Source of the DNA: Bifidobacterium breve
GTDB taxonomy: Bacteria > Actinomycetota > Acidimicrobiia > IMCC26256 > PALSA-555
Direction: 5' to 3'
DNA: 15,853 nt
Assembly: GCA_945889545.1 (NCBI GenBank)
Contig: CAMDCC010000031.1
Coordinates: forward strand, 1 to 15,853
Shown here: positions 1 through 6,333 of the stretch, one piece after another
How the letters are laid out: each line of letters begins with the position of its first letter
Position numbering within the stretch: position 1 is the first letter of the stretch
Program-made: the position numbers and the translations under genes
Notes under the pieces: model-generated
Seen by the model: the letters and a program-made list of their open reading frames with translations, nothing else
The model's database searches: none
What the model was told of the DNA's origin: nothing

Positions 1-35
1 GCGCCGACGATCACGACGTCATATGAGTTCGTCAT
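1..35 (-). CDS. Start of a Rossmann-fold (probably FAD-dependent) oxidoreductase, partial
   Basis: An ATG at 35-33 on the minus strand opens a frame reading MTNSYDVVIVGA before the window ends. A short polar start followed by a hydrophobic strand and VGA is how FAD- or NAD-binding Rossmann proteins begin (the GxGxxG loop would follow outside the window). It starts 12 bases after the methyltransferase stop, so it is probably the fourth gene of the minus-strand operon that begins at 2510. Only 11 whole codons are visible, so the substrate cannot be named; monooxygenases, amine oxidases and phytoene-desaturase-like enzymes all begin this way. Confidence 0.55.
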   Translation of the reverse strand, partial: MTNSYDVVIVG

Positions 36-47
36 CCGGCGAGCCTG

Positions 48-614
48 TCACGCCCGCCGATGGACGGAGACCGCGTACGTCCCGTCGCCGGCGAACTCGG
101 CGCGGTCCCATGTGGACCAGCGGCTTTCGAGGGTGAGGCCAGTCGCCTCACAGTGCGCGTCGTACTCGTGGAGCTCGTAACCGCGGCCGAGCGAGAAGCC
201 ACTGACGAGCACGCCTCTGGGCGCGAGGTGGCGCGCGCACCCGGCCACGACCGCGGCGTTCGTGCCGGGCATCGTGAACAGCGGCACATTGCCGGCCATC
301 ACGACCATGTCGAACGTTCGGCCGAGGTCGAGCGCAGCAAGATCCGACACGATCCACGTGAGCTCAGGGGCGCACCGCTGGGCTTCAGCGATCATCGAGG
401 GCTCGGCGTCGACGCCGACCGCATCGACGCCACGCGCCGCGAGCTCCCGAGCCACACGTCCGGTGCCACACCCGGCATCGAGCACCGAGTGCGGGTTGAG
501 CGCCATCACGAAGTCGGCCTCGCCGTGCACATCGACGCCCGATGCCGCGAGCGCGTCGAACCGCTCCTGGTACTTCCCGCCGTCCCAGTCGCCGTATCGG
601 CCCGGTCTGCTCAC
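48..614 (-). CDS. Class I SAM-dependent methyltransferase
   Basis: This 188-residue protein is a small seven-strand (class I) methyltransferase, probably cytosolic, that would move a methyl group from S-adenosylmethionine to an unknown acceptor. The SAM-binding motif I VLDAGCGTGR lies at residues 44-53 and the acidic end of strand 2 is in VGVDAEPSM (Asp about 69). SDLAALDLGRTFDMVVMAGNV (about 90-110) forms the motif II/III region. The fold resembles Methyltransf_11/25 proteins of normal length. The frame stays open upstream to 821, but that part overlaps the neighbouring flavoprotein and is arginine- and serine-rich shadow sequence, so the GTG at 614, 10 bases after that gene's stop, is the sensible start. 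No clear Shine-Dalgarno sequence is visible; translation may depend on the upstream gene. The C-terminal substrate region shows no motif that identifies the acceptor. Confidence 0.85.
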   Translation of the reverse strand: MSRPGRYGDWDGGKYQERFDALAASGVDVHGEADFVMALNPHSVLDAGCGTGRVARELAARGVDAVGVDAEPSMIAEAQRCAPELTWIVSDLAALDLGRTFDMVVMAGNVPLFTMPGTNAAVVAGCARHLAPRGVLVSGFSLGRGYELHEYDAHCEATGLTLESRWSTWDRAEFAGDGTYAVSVHRRA

Positions 615-624
615 GAGACGGGGC

Positions 625-1797
625 TCAGTCGGTGCCGAACCATCGCCGCCGTCGGCTGGCGCCGAACTCCACCTTCTCGGCGGTGATCGCCGCCGACGGT
701 TCGATGAAGGAGCCGTGCGGTGGCGTGTCGCCGAGGAACTCGACCTCGATACGAGCGACGAGGTCGTTGCCCCATTCGACATAGCAAGCCGCGACGCCAT
801 CGAACGGCGGCGGTGGATCACCGCCGCGGAGCTGCGCGAGGAGCACGTTGGCGAGCGTGCGCGCCTCGCCTTCGGCCATCACTCCGGTGCGCGGCACCGG
901 GGTGCTGGTGACGTCGCCCACGGCATACACGCCGGGGAACTTCGTGGCGAACGTCGCCGTGTCGATGCCGATCCATCCGTCGGGTTCCGTAAGGCCGCCC
1001 TCGACGACGACCGGCGGCGCCACATGCACCGGAACACCAAGCAACAGGTCGAAGGCGAGGGTGCGCCCGTCCTCGATCGTGGCGACGTGCGTGGCGGGGT
1101 CGATCGACGTGATCCGAGAGCTCGCCCAGAGCTCGATGTCGCGTTCGGCCAAGGCGCCGATGATCGCGCCCGAGATCTCCTTCGAGATCGGAACCGGCGC
1201 GGGCAGCGAGCTGAGCACGTACATCTTCACGTCGCCGCGCACCCCACGTTCCTCGAGCATCTCGTGAAGCATGAACGCCGCCTCGAACGGCGCGGCCGGA
1301 CACTTGAAGAACGGTCCCAGCACCGCGATCACGGCCACACCGGCCGAGAACGTGGGTAAGAAGTCGCGCAGCTGCTCGACCGCGGCCACCGAGTAGAACT
1401 CATGGCCGCCTTCCGCGAGGCCGGGCGTAGCCGCGAGGTCGTAGTCGGCACCGAGCGCGACCACCAGGATGTCGGCGTCGTACGTACCCTTGTCGGTGAC
1501 CACTCGCTTTGCGTTCGGGTCGATCGACTGAATCGTCTCTTGGCGAAACTCCACACCCGGCTTCGCGATGTTGCGGTAGTACGAACGCACTTCATTGGGT
1601 TGGCGCTTGCCGAACATCACGTCGAGCTTGGAGAAGCCGAACACGAACGAGTCGCTCTTGTCGATGAGCGTGACGCTCACGGCGTCGCCCAACTCCTCCG
1701 ACAGTCGGCTCGAGAGCTCAAGGCCCCCGAAGCCGGCGCCCAAAATTAGGACTCTGGGAGTTGGGACCTTGGGAATTGGGACCTGCGCGGCGCTCAT
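625..1797 (-). CDS. SQR/FCSD-like FAD-dependent disulfide oxidoreductase
   Basis: The 390-residue flavoprotein has the two-dinucleotide-fold layout of the sulfide:quinone oxidoreductase, flavocytochrome c sulfide dehydrogenase and NDH-2 group. The FAD-binding loop GAGFGG is at 20-25 and the second FAD contact YAVGDV at 291-296. Cys166 in FFKCPAAPFEAA and Cys338 in AACYVEWG sit where SQR/FCSD enzymes keep the two redox cysteines; their spacing of 172 residues is close to that family. This supports sulfide or thiol oxidation with electrons passed to quinone, and argues against plain NDH-2, which lacks the pair. No transmembrane helix is seen; membrane contact would be peripheral. The first 15 residues, with VPIPK and VPTPR, form a Pro-rich extension encoded by a 15-bp tandem repeat directly before the first beta strand VLILG. 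The ATG overlaps the stop of the nucleosidase gene as ATGA, suggesting coupled translation. Substrate specificity is inferred. Confidence 0.82.
   Translation of the reverse strand: MSAAQVPIPKVPTPRVLILGAGFGGLELSSRLSEELGDAVSVTLIDKSDSFVFGFSKLDVMFGKRQPNEVRSYYRNIAKPGVEFRQETIQSIDPNAKRVVTDKGTYDADILVVALGADYDLAATPGLAEGGHEFYSVAAVEQLRDFLPTFSAGVAVIAVLGPFFKCPAAPFEAAFMLHEMLEERGVRGDVKMYVLSSLPAPVPISKEISGAIIGALAERDIELWASSRITSIDPATHVATIEDGRTLAFDLLLGVPVHVAPPVVVEGGLTEPDGWIGIDTATFATKFPGVYAVGDVTSTPVPRTGVMAEGEARTLANVLLAQLRGGDPPPPFDGVAACYVEWGNDLVARIEVEFLGDTPPHGSFIEPSAAITAEKVEFGASRRRRWFGTD
1756..1785. repeat. 15-bp tandem repeat, two copies, inside a gene start
   Basis: Two adjacent 15-base units, GGGAGTTGGGACCTT and GGGAATTGGGACCTG on the plus strand, differ at two positions. 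A decayed third copy follows at about 1745-1755. The period is a multiple of three, so on the minus strand the units encode VPIPK and VPTPR, and the decayed copy encodes VLILG, the first beta strand of the flavoprotein. The repeat therefore lengthens the N-terminus without harming the fold. Confidence 0.8.
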
Positions 1798-2510
1798 GCC
1801 GGGAGTGCCGCGCAGGCGCGAATTGCGGCCGCGGCCGCATTGTCGACGGCGAGCGTGGTGTCGTGCCCAAGCTGCACGAGGATCTTTGCTCGCTCAGGGT
1901 TCTCAGTGAGGTAGCGCTTCATCGCGTCGGGATCCGCAGAGCCGTCGGCGTTGGTCATCTCGAACAGCGCGGCGTCCACCAGTCCCCCGTCGGCGAAGTC
2001 GCTGATGCCGCGGAACACCGACCACGGCACACCGGCGGCTTCGCACACCGGCGCGACGGCTGCGCTCTCCATCTCGACTGCCACCACGCCGTCCTTTTCC
2101 ATCTGTCCGATTGCCTCGGGGTCGGTGATGAGGTCGTCGCCGCAGCTCACGATCCCGCGTGGCGCGATGTCGCCCACCGCCACCGGGCGGTACGTGCGGC
2201 CCGTGGCCCGATCGAGCACCACTTCGGGCACGATCACATCGCCGATCTTGATGCCCGAGTGGTCGACACCCCCGGCGACACCGACCACCATCACCCAGTC
2301 GACGTCGTACTCGAGGATGCGACGCGCCGCGTCGGCACCGGCCGCCATCCCGATGTTGGTGAGCATCGCAACCACGTCGACATCGCCGGCTTGGCCCCGA
2401 AACGTTGTGCCCTCGCCGTCGGCGGTGAGCCCGAGCTGACTGACGATCGGCTGGAGCTCCACCTGCATGGGAGCGAGCATGCCTACTCGCCGTGTCTTCG
2501 CCGTATTCAC
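1794..2510 (-). CDS. 5'-methylthioadenosine/S-adenosylhomocysteine nucleosidase-like enzyme
   Basis: The 238-residue protein belongs to the PNP/UDP phosphorylase superfamily and most resembles MTA/SAH nucleosidase, which cleaves the adenine from SAH or methylthioadenosine in the cytosol. Three residues that matter in E. coli MTAN have clear counterparts: Glu18 in APMQVELQPI (E12), Met147-Glu148 in VAVEMESAAVAPVCEAAG (M173-E174) and Asp171 in RGISDFAD (D197). The conserved VVGVAGG is at about 75-81. Related hydrolases such as futalosine hydrolase or a nucleoside phosphorylase remain possible. The open frame continues to 2600, but family proteins begin just before the first strand, so GTG 2510 (VNTAKTRRVGML) is chosen; no strong Shine-Dalgarno is present. 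It is the first gene of a minus-strand operon and overlaps the next gene by four bases. A methyltransferase two genes downstream would supply SAH as substrate. Confidence 0.8.
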   Translation of the reverse strand: MNTAKTRRVGMLAPMQVELQPIVSQLGLTADGEGTTFRGQAGDVDVVAMLTNIGMAAGADAARRILEYDVDWVMVVGVAGGVDHSGIKIGDVIVPEVVLDRATGRTYRPVAVGDIAPRGIVSCGDDLITDPEAIGQMEKDGVVAVEMESAAVAPVCEAAGVPWSVFRGISDFADGGLVDAALFEMTNADGSADPDAMKRYLTENPERAKILVQLGHDTTLAVDNAAAAAIRACAALPA

Positions 2511-2540
2511 GGGCGGCAGTCTGCCAGCCTGGGCGCGACC

Positions 2541-2552
2541 CCGTTCGAACGG
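2541..2552. promoter_or_regulatory. Perfect 12-bp palindrome in a divergent intergenic region, possible operator
   Basis: CCGTTCGAACGG is fully self-complementary and lies between the divergent nucleosidase (start 2510) and phospholipase C-like (start 2642) genes. A smaller 11-base dyad, GGCAG-T-CTGCC, is at 2515-2525, just upstream of the nucleosidase start. The position suits a repressor site, but a 12-base palindrome can occur by chance in high-GC DNA and I recognise no known operator; it lacks the second half of an actinobacterial LexA box. Confidence 0.3.
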
Positions 2553-2641
2553 ACCTCTGCTCAACCTGCCTGTGGCGCGACCATGGAGGCAGCAAGCCAT
2601 GATGGTCTTGCCGCAGTCTCGACAGCGGAGAAGGGGGAAGA

Positions 2642-4099
2642 GTGACCGACGCGGGATTGTCTAGGCGGGGATTCCTCGGCGCGAGTCTGGCGCTCGGCGC
2701 CGGCGTGGCATTCGAACCCGTGTTGCGGCGCGTTCCCAACCTTTCGTCAGTGCCTGAGCTCAGCAGGTTGGCCGGCACGCCCGGCGCCCTCAACGACATT
2801 GACCATGTCGTGCTGATGATGCAGGAGAACCGTTCGTTCGATCACTACTTCGGGACGTTGCGCGGCGTGCGCGGCTTCGGCGACAAGAAGAACCAGGACG
2901 CGTTCGAACAGCGTGACTTCTTCAAGAGGCCAGTGTTTCCCTTTCGCATCGACGTCAAGAAGAGTGGCGGCGGTTGCACGATCGACCCCGACCACAGCTG
3001 GTACGGGCAACACAAGGGAGTGGCCGACGGGAAGATGGACGGCTGGCTCGGCACGACGAGCTCGGCGGCCTACCCGGTGGCCATGGGCTATGTCGACCAC
3101 CGCGATATCCCGTACCACTACGCGCTCGCCGAAGAGTTCACGGTGTGCGACCACTACTTCTGCTCGGCCCAGGGTCCCACGGATCCCAACCGCAGCTACT
3201 TCATGAGCGGGACCATCGACCCCGACGGGCTCGCGGGTGGACCGATCATCAGCTCCGACGAGACACGTCCTCCGCAGTTTTCGTGGACGACGATGCCCGA
3301 GCGCCTCGAAGCGTTGGGCATCACGTGGCAGATCTACTCCGCACCGGAGAGCACGTTCGAAGATGGTGACAACTCCACCCTCTTTTTCCAGCAGTACCAC
3401 TCGAATCCAACGTTGTACGCCAAGGCGCTCGTGCCGACCTTCGACGACTTCTTGCGGGACGCCGCGGCGGGAAACCTCCCGCAGGTGTCGTGGGTCATCT
3501 CGCCGGTCGCGATCCTCGAGCACCCGCTCCAGAGCACACCGCAGCACGGGCAGCTCGCGTTGGCGCAGGTGTTCAACGCGGTGACCGCGAACTCCGAAGC
3601 ATGGATGAAGACGGCGCTCTTCATCACCTACGACGAGAATGGTGGGTTCTTCGACCACGTGCCTCCACCGATGCCCGAGCCGGACACACCGCAAGAGTTC
3701 ATCTCCGTGAACCCGCTCCCTGACGACGTGGGCGACTTCGCCGGTCCGATCGGACTGGGGCCGCGCGTGCCCACGTGGGTTATCTCACCATTCAGTCGCG
3801 GTGGCTTCGTGAGCTCCGACGTGTTCGATCACACGTCGACGCTCCGATTCCTGGAGACGCGCTTCGGCGTGGAGGTGCCGAACCTGTCGGCGTGGCGTCG
3901 CGAGACGTGCGGCGATCTCACGAGCGCGTTCAACTTCGCCGCGGTCGATGGGTCGATTCCCGACATGCCGAAACCGCGCCGACTCAAAGAGCCCGGCGAC
4001 ATCTGCCAACCGGTGCTGGCGAAGTACCCACGACCGAAGGACGTGCCCAAGCAGGCGCCCGGCAAACCCAAGCGCCCGAGCGGGCTGCCGGCCGTCTGA
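2642..4099 (+). CDS. Tat-exported phospholipase C / acid phosphatase-family phosphoesterase
   Basis: This 485-residue enzyme matches the bacterial phosphoesterase family that contains mycobacterial PlcA-D, Pseudomonas PlcH/PlcN and Francisella AcpA, which hydrolyse phosphodiesters such as phospholipid head groups. A twin-arginine signal, SRRGFLGASLALGAG, is at 7-21, so it should be exported folded. Metal and catalytic motifs follow in order: MMQENRSFDHYFG (Glu62, Asn63), GPTDPNRSYFMSG (probable nucleophile Thr180) and TYDENGGFFDHVPPP (Asp331, Glu332, Asp338, His339). The length is close to the mycobacterial enzymes and it lacks the extra C-terminal domains of PlcH. The tail after 445 is rich in Lys, Pro and Arg and may be a flexible or wall-contacting extension. 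The GTG at 2642 follows a purine-rich AAGGGGGAAG at 2631-2640 that can act as ribosome-binding site. It stands alone and is divergent from the nucleosidase operon. Substrate could be a lipid or a soluble phosphate ester. Confidence 0.88.
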   Translation: MTDAGLSRRGFLGASLALGAGVAFEPVLRRVPNLSSVPELSRLAGTPGALNDIDHVVLMMQENRSFDHYFGTLRGVRGFGDKKNQDAFEQRDFFKRPVFPFRIDVKKSGGGCTIDPDHSWYGQHKGVADGKMDGWLGTTSSAAYPVAMGYVDHRDIPYHYALAEEFTVCDHYFCSAQGPTDPNRSYFMSGTIDPDGLAGGPIISSDETRPPQFSWTTMPERLEALGITWQIYSAPESTFEDGDNSTLFFQQYHSNPTLYAKALVPTFDDFLRDAAAGNLPQVSWVISPVAILEHPLQSTPQHGQLALAQVFNAVTANSEAWMKTALFITYDENGGFFDHVPPPMPEPDTPQEFISVNPLPDDVGDFAGPIGLGPRVPTWVISPFSRGGFVSSDVFDHTSTLRFLETRFGVEVPNLSAWRRETCGDLTSAFNFAAVDGSIPDMPKPRRLKEPGDICQPVLAKYPRPKDVPKQAPGKPKRPSGLPAV

Positions 4100-4129
4100 A
4101 CCACCTTTTCGGATCAGGCTCCTTGGGCG

Positions 4130-5317
4130 TTACGGCTTGATCGGCGCGAACTCCAACGGGGTGCCCTGCACGCGGTAGATCGTGAACACCACGTTGGTGG
4201 TGTCGCCGAACTCGTCGAAGCGGATCTTCCCCGTGACGCCCTTGCCCTTGGCCTTGCCGACCGCACCCAACACCTGATCGCGAGCGTCGTCAGGAAGTTC
4301 GTCTTCACCCTTGACAGCATCGCGGGCCGCGAGGATGAGGAGGTTGGCCGCGTCGTACGCGTACGGGCCAAAGTCGCTCGACGGCTCGTCGAACCCGGCC
4401 TTCTTGTAGTCCTTGAAGAACTTCTTCGCCGTCTTGAGCTTGGCGGCCGGCACGCCGACGCTGCTCGCCAGATCACCCTCGCTCGCGTCGCCGGCGGCGT
4501 CGATGTAGGCCTGGTCCTTGATGCCGTCACCACCGACGATCGGCCCGGTGAACCCGGCTTCGGTCGCCTGCGCGCGCAACGTGGCAGCAACTTCGTACTC
4601 ACCACCGAAGAAGATCGCGTCCGGCGTGTCGGCGATCACTGCGGTGAGGAAGTCGGAGAAGTCGGTGGCGCCGTCGATGACCGTCTCTTGCACCGTCACG
4701 GTGCCATCGAATGCCGCAACGAACGCGTCGGCGAGGCCCTGGCTCACCGGCTTGGTCTCACTCACGACGGCAACGTTCTCGAAGCCGAGCTTGCTCACGC
4801 TCTCCGCGAGGAACGGTGCCTGCTCGGAATCGGACGCGACCAAGCGGAAGTAGTTGTCGAACGGGCGGTCTGGGTTCGCCGTGTCGCCTCCCAGCGTGAG
4901 GCTCGCGAGCGTGTTGCCCGGTGAGATGAGCGTGAGGTCGGCCGGCGCGAGCTGCGGAAGGACCGCCGCGGCGACGCCCGAGTTGTACGTGCCGACCACG
5001 CCGACGACGTGCTCGTCGTCGATGAGCTGCGGCACGTTGGCCGAGCCGATAGCGGGGTCGGAGGAGTCGTCCACCGCGACGACCTCGATCTCCCAGCCGG
5101 GGATCACCTTGTTCTTGTTGGCCTGGTCGACCGCGAGCTGCACCGAGTTGCGGATGCCGGTGCCGAACTCCACGAGGCCGGCATCGAGCGGGGCGAGCAC
5201 GCCGATCTTGATGACCTTGTCGCTCTGGGCGCCGGCGATGCCGACTCCGGTCGCGGCGGTCGCGCCGAGCGCGACGACCAGTGCGATGACGGCAGTGATG
5301 AGACGGCGACGCACCAT
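4130..5317 (-). CDS. Branched-chain amino acid-type ABC transporter substrate-binding protein (LivJ/LivK-like)
   Basis: The 395-residue protein is a type I periplasmic-binding-fold receptor of the Peripla_BP_6 / Leu-Ile-Val-binding family. A signal peptide with Arg-rich start and hydrophobic core occupies 1-30 (probable cleavage AGA/QSDKV). The mature protein begins with KIGVLAPLDAGLVEFGTGIRN, and later holds VVGVVGTYNSGVAAAV (about 105-120), LISPGNT and FGGEYEVAATLRAQA, all at expected places for the two lobes. Such receptors bind amino acids, amides, urea or aromatic acids; the ligand cannot be named here. There is no lipobox cysteine, which is odd for a Gram-positive-type cell where these receptors are usually lipoproteins. 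No permease or ATPase gene is in the window, so it is an orphan here. The ATG is preceded by GAGGAGCTC, a good Shine-Dalgarno. It lies downstream of the SDR gene but is separated by a strong hairpin, so it likely has its own promoter. Confidence 0.9.
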   Translation of the reverse strand: MVRRRLITAVIALVVALGATAATGVGIAGAQSDKVIKIGVLAPLDAGLVEFGTGIRNSVQLAVDQANKNKVIPGWEIEVVAVDDSSDPAIGSANVPQLIDDEHVVGVVGTYNSGVAAAVLPQLAPADLTLISPGNTLASLTLGGDTANPDRPFDNYFRLVASDSEQAPFLAESVSKLGFENVAVVSETKPVSQGLADAFVAAFDGTVTVQETVIDGATDFSDFLTAVIADTPDAIFFGGEYEVAATLRAQATEAGFTGPIVGGDGIKDQAYIDAAGDASEGDLASSVGVPAAKLKTAKKFFKDYKKAGFDEPSSDFGPYAYDAANLLILAARDAVKGEDELPDDARDQVLGAVGKAKGKGVTGKIRFDEFGDTTNVVFTIYRVQGTPLEFAPIKP

Positions 5318-5367
5318 GAGCTCCTCAGTCGAAGTGTGAATCGGGAAACCTACAGCCCGCGAAGATC

Positions 5368-5412
5368 TCTCGGCACGCTGAAGGACAAATGGAGTCCTTG
5401 AACGTGCCGAGA
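5368..5412 (-). terminator. Strong interrupted hairpin between SDR and binding-protein genes
   Basis: The arms TCTCGGCACG (5368-5377) and CGTGCCGAGA (5403-5412) pair perfectly over 10 bp. Inside them a 3-base bulged segment is followed by AAGGAC (5381-5386) pairing with GTCCTT (5394-5399), leaving a 7-base loop. On the minus strand it begins 20 bases after the SDR stop, where a factor-independent terminator would sit, though no T-run follows, which is common in actinobacteria. It could also be an operator or RNA element for the binding-protein gene that starts 50 bases further on. Confidence 0.5.
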
Positions 5413-5432
5413 ATCCTCAGGCCGCCCAAGAA

Positions 5433-6266
5433 TCAGGCGAGGTTGTTCTCGGTGGGGTCGAAGCTCAGCACGAGCTTGCCGGTCATGAGCGCACCGAGCG
5501 TGCCGCCGTCGGTGACGAAGTTCTCACCCGACACGTACGACGCCGCGCGGCTGTTCAGGAAGATGAGCGGGTACGCCTGCTCCTCGGGACGCGAGCGGCG
5601 ACCGGCGCCCTGAGCGAACATGTCGATCAGCGCGGCGCCCGCGAAGTCTTCGAAGGCCGGCATCATCGGCGTGTCGGTCGGACCAGGGCTGATGCAGTTC
5701 ACACGAATGTTGCGCTGGGCGAAGTCCATCCCCGCGTAGTGCGTCCACACGCAGATCGCTTCCTTCGACGGCGCGTAGCCGGTGGCGATCGCCTCGGGAT
5801 TGTCCTCACACCACTTCTTCGCTTCGGCGAAGCCGTTCGTGGTGACGAGGGGAACCCACTTCGCGATGTTGGCGAGGTAGCCGCTCCCGGCGGTGGACGA
5901 GATGCTCGCGATCGCACCGCCGCCATCGGTCATGAGATCGGCGCTCAGGTCGGCCAGGTGTCGCATCGCCACGAAGTTCACGATCATGGTGTCGAGATCG
6001 GAGAACGGCGGACCCGGAAGCCCCGCGCAGTTGAACAGCGCGTGGATGGGACCGCCGATCTTCTTGATGGCATCAGCGGTGGCGTCGGGATCCTTGAGAT
6101 CCGCCGATTGGTAGCTCGCCACCTTGACCGGGGGCTCCTTGAGGTCGAGCACGTGGATCTCGGCGCCGAGGTTGGCCAGTTCGGTAACCGTGGCTGCGCC
6201 CATGCCCGCGCCGCCGCCACCGCTGACGATGACTCGCATGCCCTCGTAGTTCCAAAGCCCAGCCAT
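5433..6266 (-). CDS. Short-chain dehydrogenase/reductase (3-alpha-hydroxysteroid / coniferyl-alcohol dehydrogenase-like)
   Basis: This 277-residue cytosolic oxidoreductase is a classical SDR that uses NAD(H) or NADP(H) on an alcohol or ketone. The glycine-rich cofactor loop VIVSGGGGAGMG is at 12-23; it is one residue longer than the usual TGxxxGxG and has Ser/Gly where Thr is typical. NCAG is at 79-82, the catalytic serine in SISSTAG (about 123-124) and the YxxxK pair is Tyr164/Lys168 in GYAPSKEA. NCISPGPTDTPM (about 190-201) is the usual post-catalytic segment. A long insertion between the Ser and Tyr motifs (about 130-160) and a short-form DLKEPPVKVAS region are typical of the 3-alpha-HSD/coniferyl-alcohol dehydrogenase type, hence the name; the substrate is not proved. 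ATG 6266 follows AAGGGGAAG, an acceptable Shine-Dalgarno, and a TAGAGT hexamer at 6300-6305 could be its -10. Its start faces the NTF2-like gene across 67 bases. Confidence 0.88.
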   Translation of the reverse strand: MAGLWNYEGMRVIVSGGGGAGMGAATVTELANLGAEIHVLDLKEPPVKVASYQSADLKDPDATADAIKKIGGPIHALFNCAGLPGPPFSDLDTMIVNFVAMRHLADLSADLMTDGGGAIASISSTAGSGYLANIAKWVPLVTTNGFAEAKKWCEDNPEAIATGYAPSKEAICVWTHYAGMDFAQRNIRVNCISPGPTDTPMMPAFEDFAGAALIDMFAQGAGRRSRPEEQAYPLIFLNSRAASYVSGENFVTDGGTLGALMTGKLVLSFDPTENNLA

Positions 6267-6321
6267 GTGCTTCCCCTTCGGTGCGTGCTCGACGGGGGGA
6301 CTCTACCGACCCCAAGCCCAG

Positions 6322-6327
6322 TAGGTT
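6322..6327 (+). promoter_or_regulatory. Candidate -10 element of a leaderless transcript
   Basis: TAGGTT fits the TANNNT -10 pattern and ends six bases before the GTG at 6334, which itself has no Shine-Dalgarno. This spacing places transcription start at the start codon, as in actinobacterial leaderless genes. No convincing -35 is seen. Confidence 0.45.
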
Positions 6328-6333
6328 CCCTGC

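Noticed and set aside
615..821. N-terminal extension of the methyltransferase frame up to 821
   Set aside because: It overlaps the flavoprotein gene, is Arg/Ser-rich low-complexity shadow sequence, and the methyltransferase fold begins near the GTG at 614.
2511..2600. 30-residue extension of the nucleosidase frame to ATG 2600
   Set aside because: Family proteins start directly before the first strand, and the extension is Arg/Gly-rich with no fold or signal features; it would also use up most of the divergent promoter region.
2747..3694. 315-residue minus-strand frame opposite the phospholipase C-like gene
   Set aside because: Its sequence is Val/Arg/His-rich antisense shadow with no motif, whereas the plus-strand frame has a Tat signal and complete catalytic motifs.
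4112..4142. Possible terminator hairpin GATCAGGC / GCTTGATC between the two convergent genes
   Set aside because: The 8-bp stem needs a G-U pair, has a 15-base loop and runs into the coding end of the binding protein, with no T-run; too weak to annotate.
5389..5613. 74-residue plus-strand frame starting in the hairpin loop (MESLNVPRIL)
   Set aside because: It runs antisense into the SDR gene, shows no domain, and its start lies in the hairpin loop without a ribosome-binding site.
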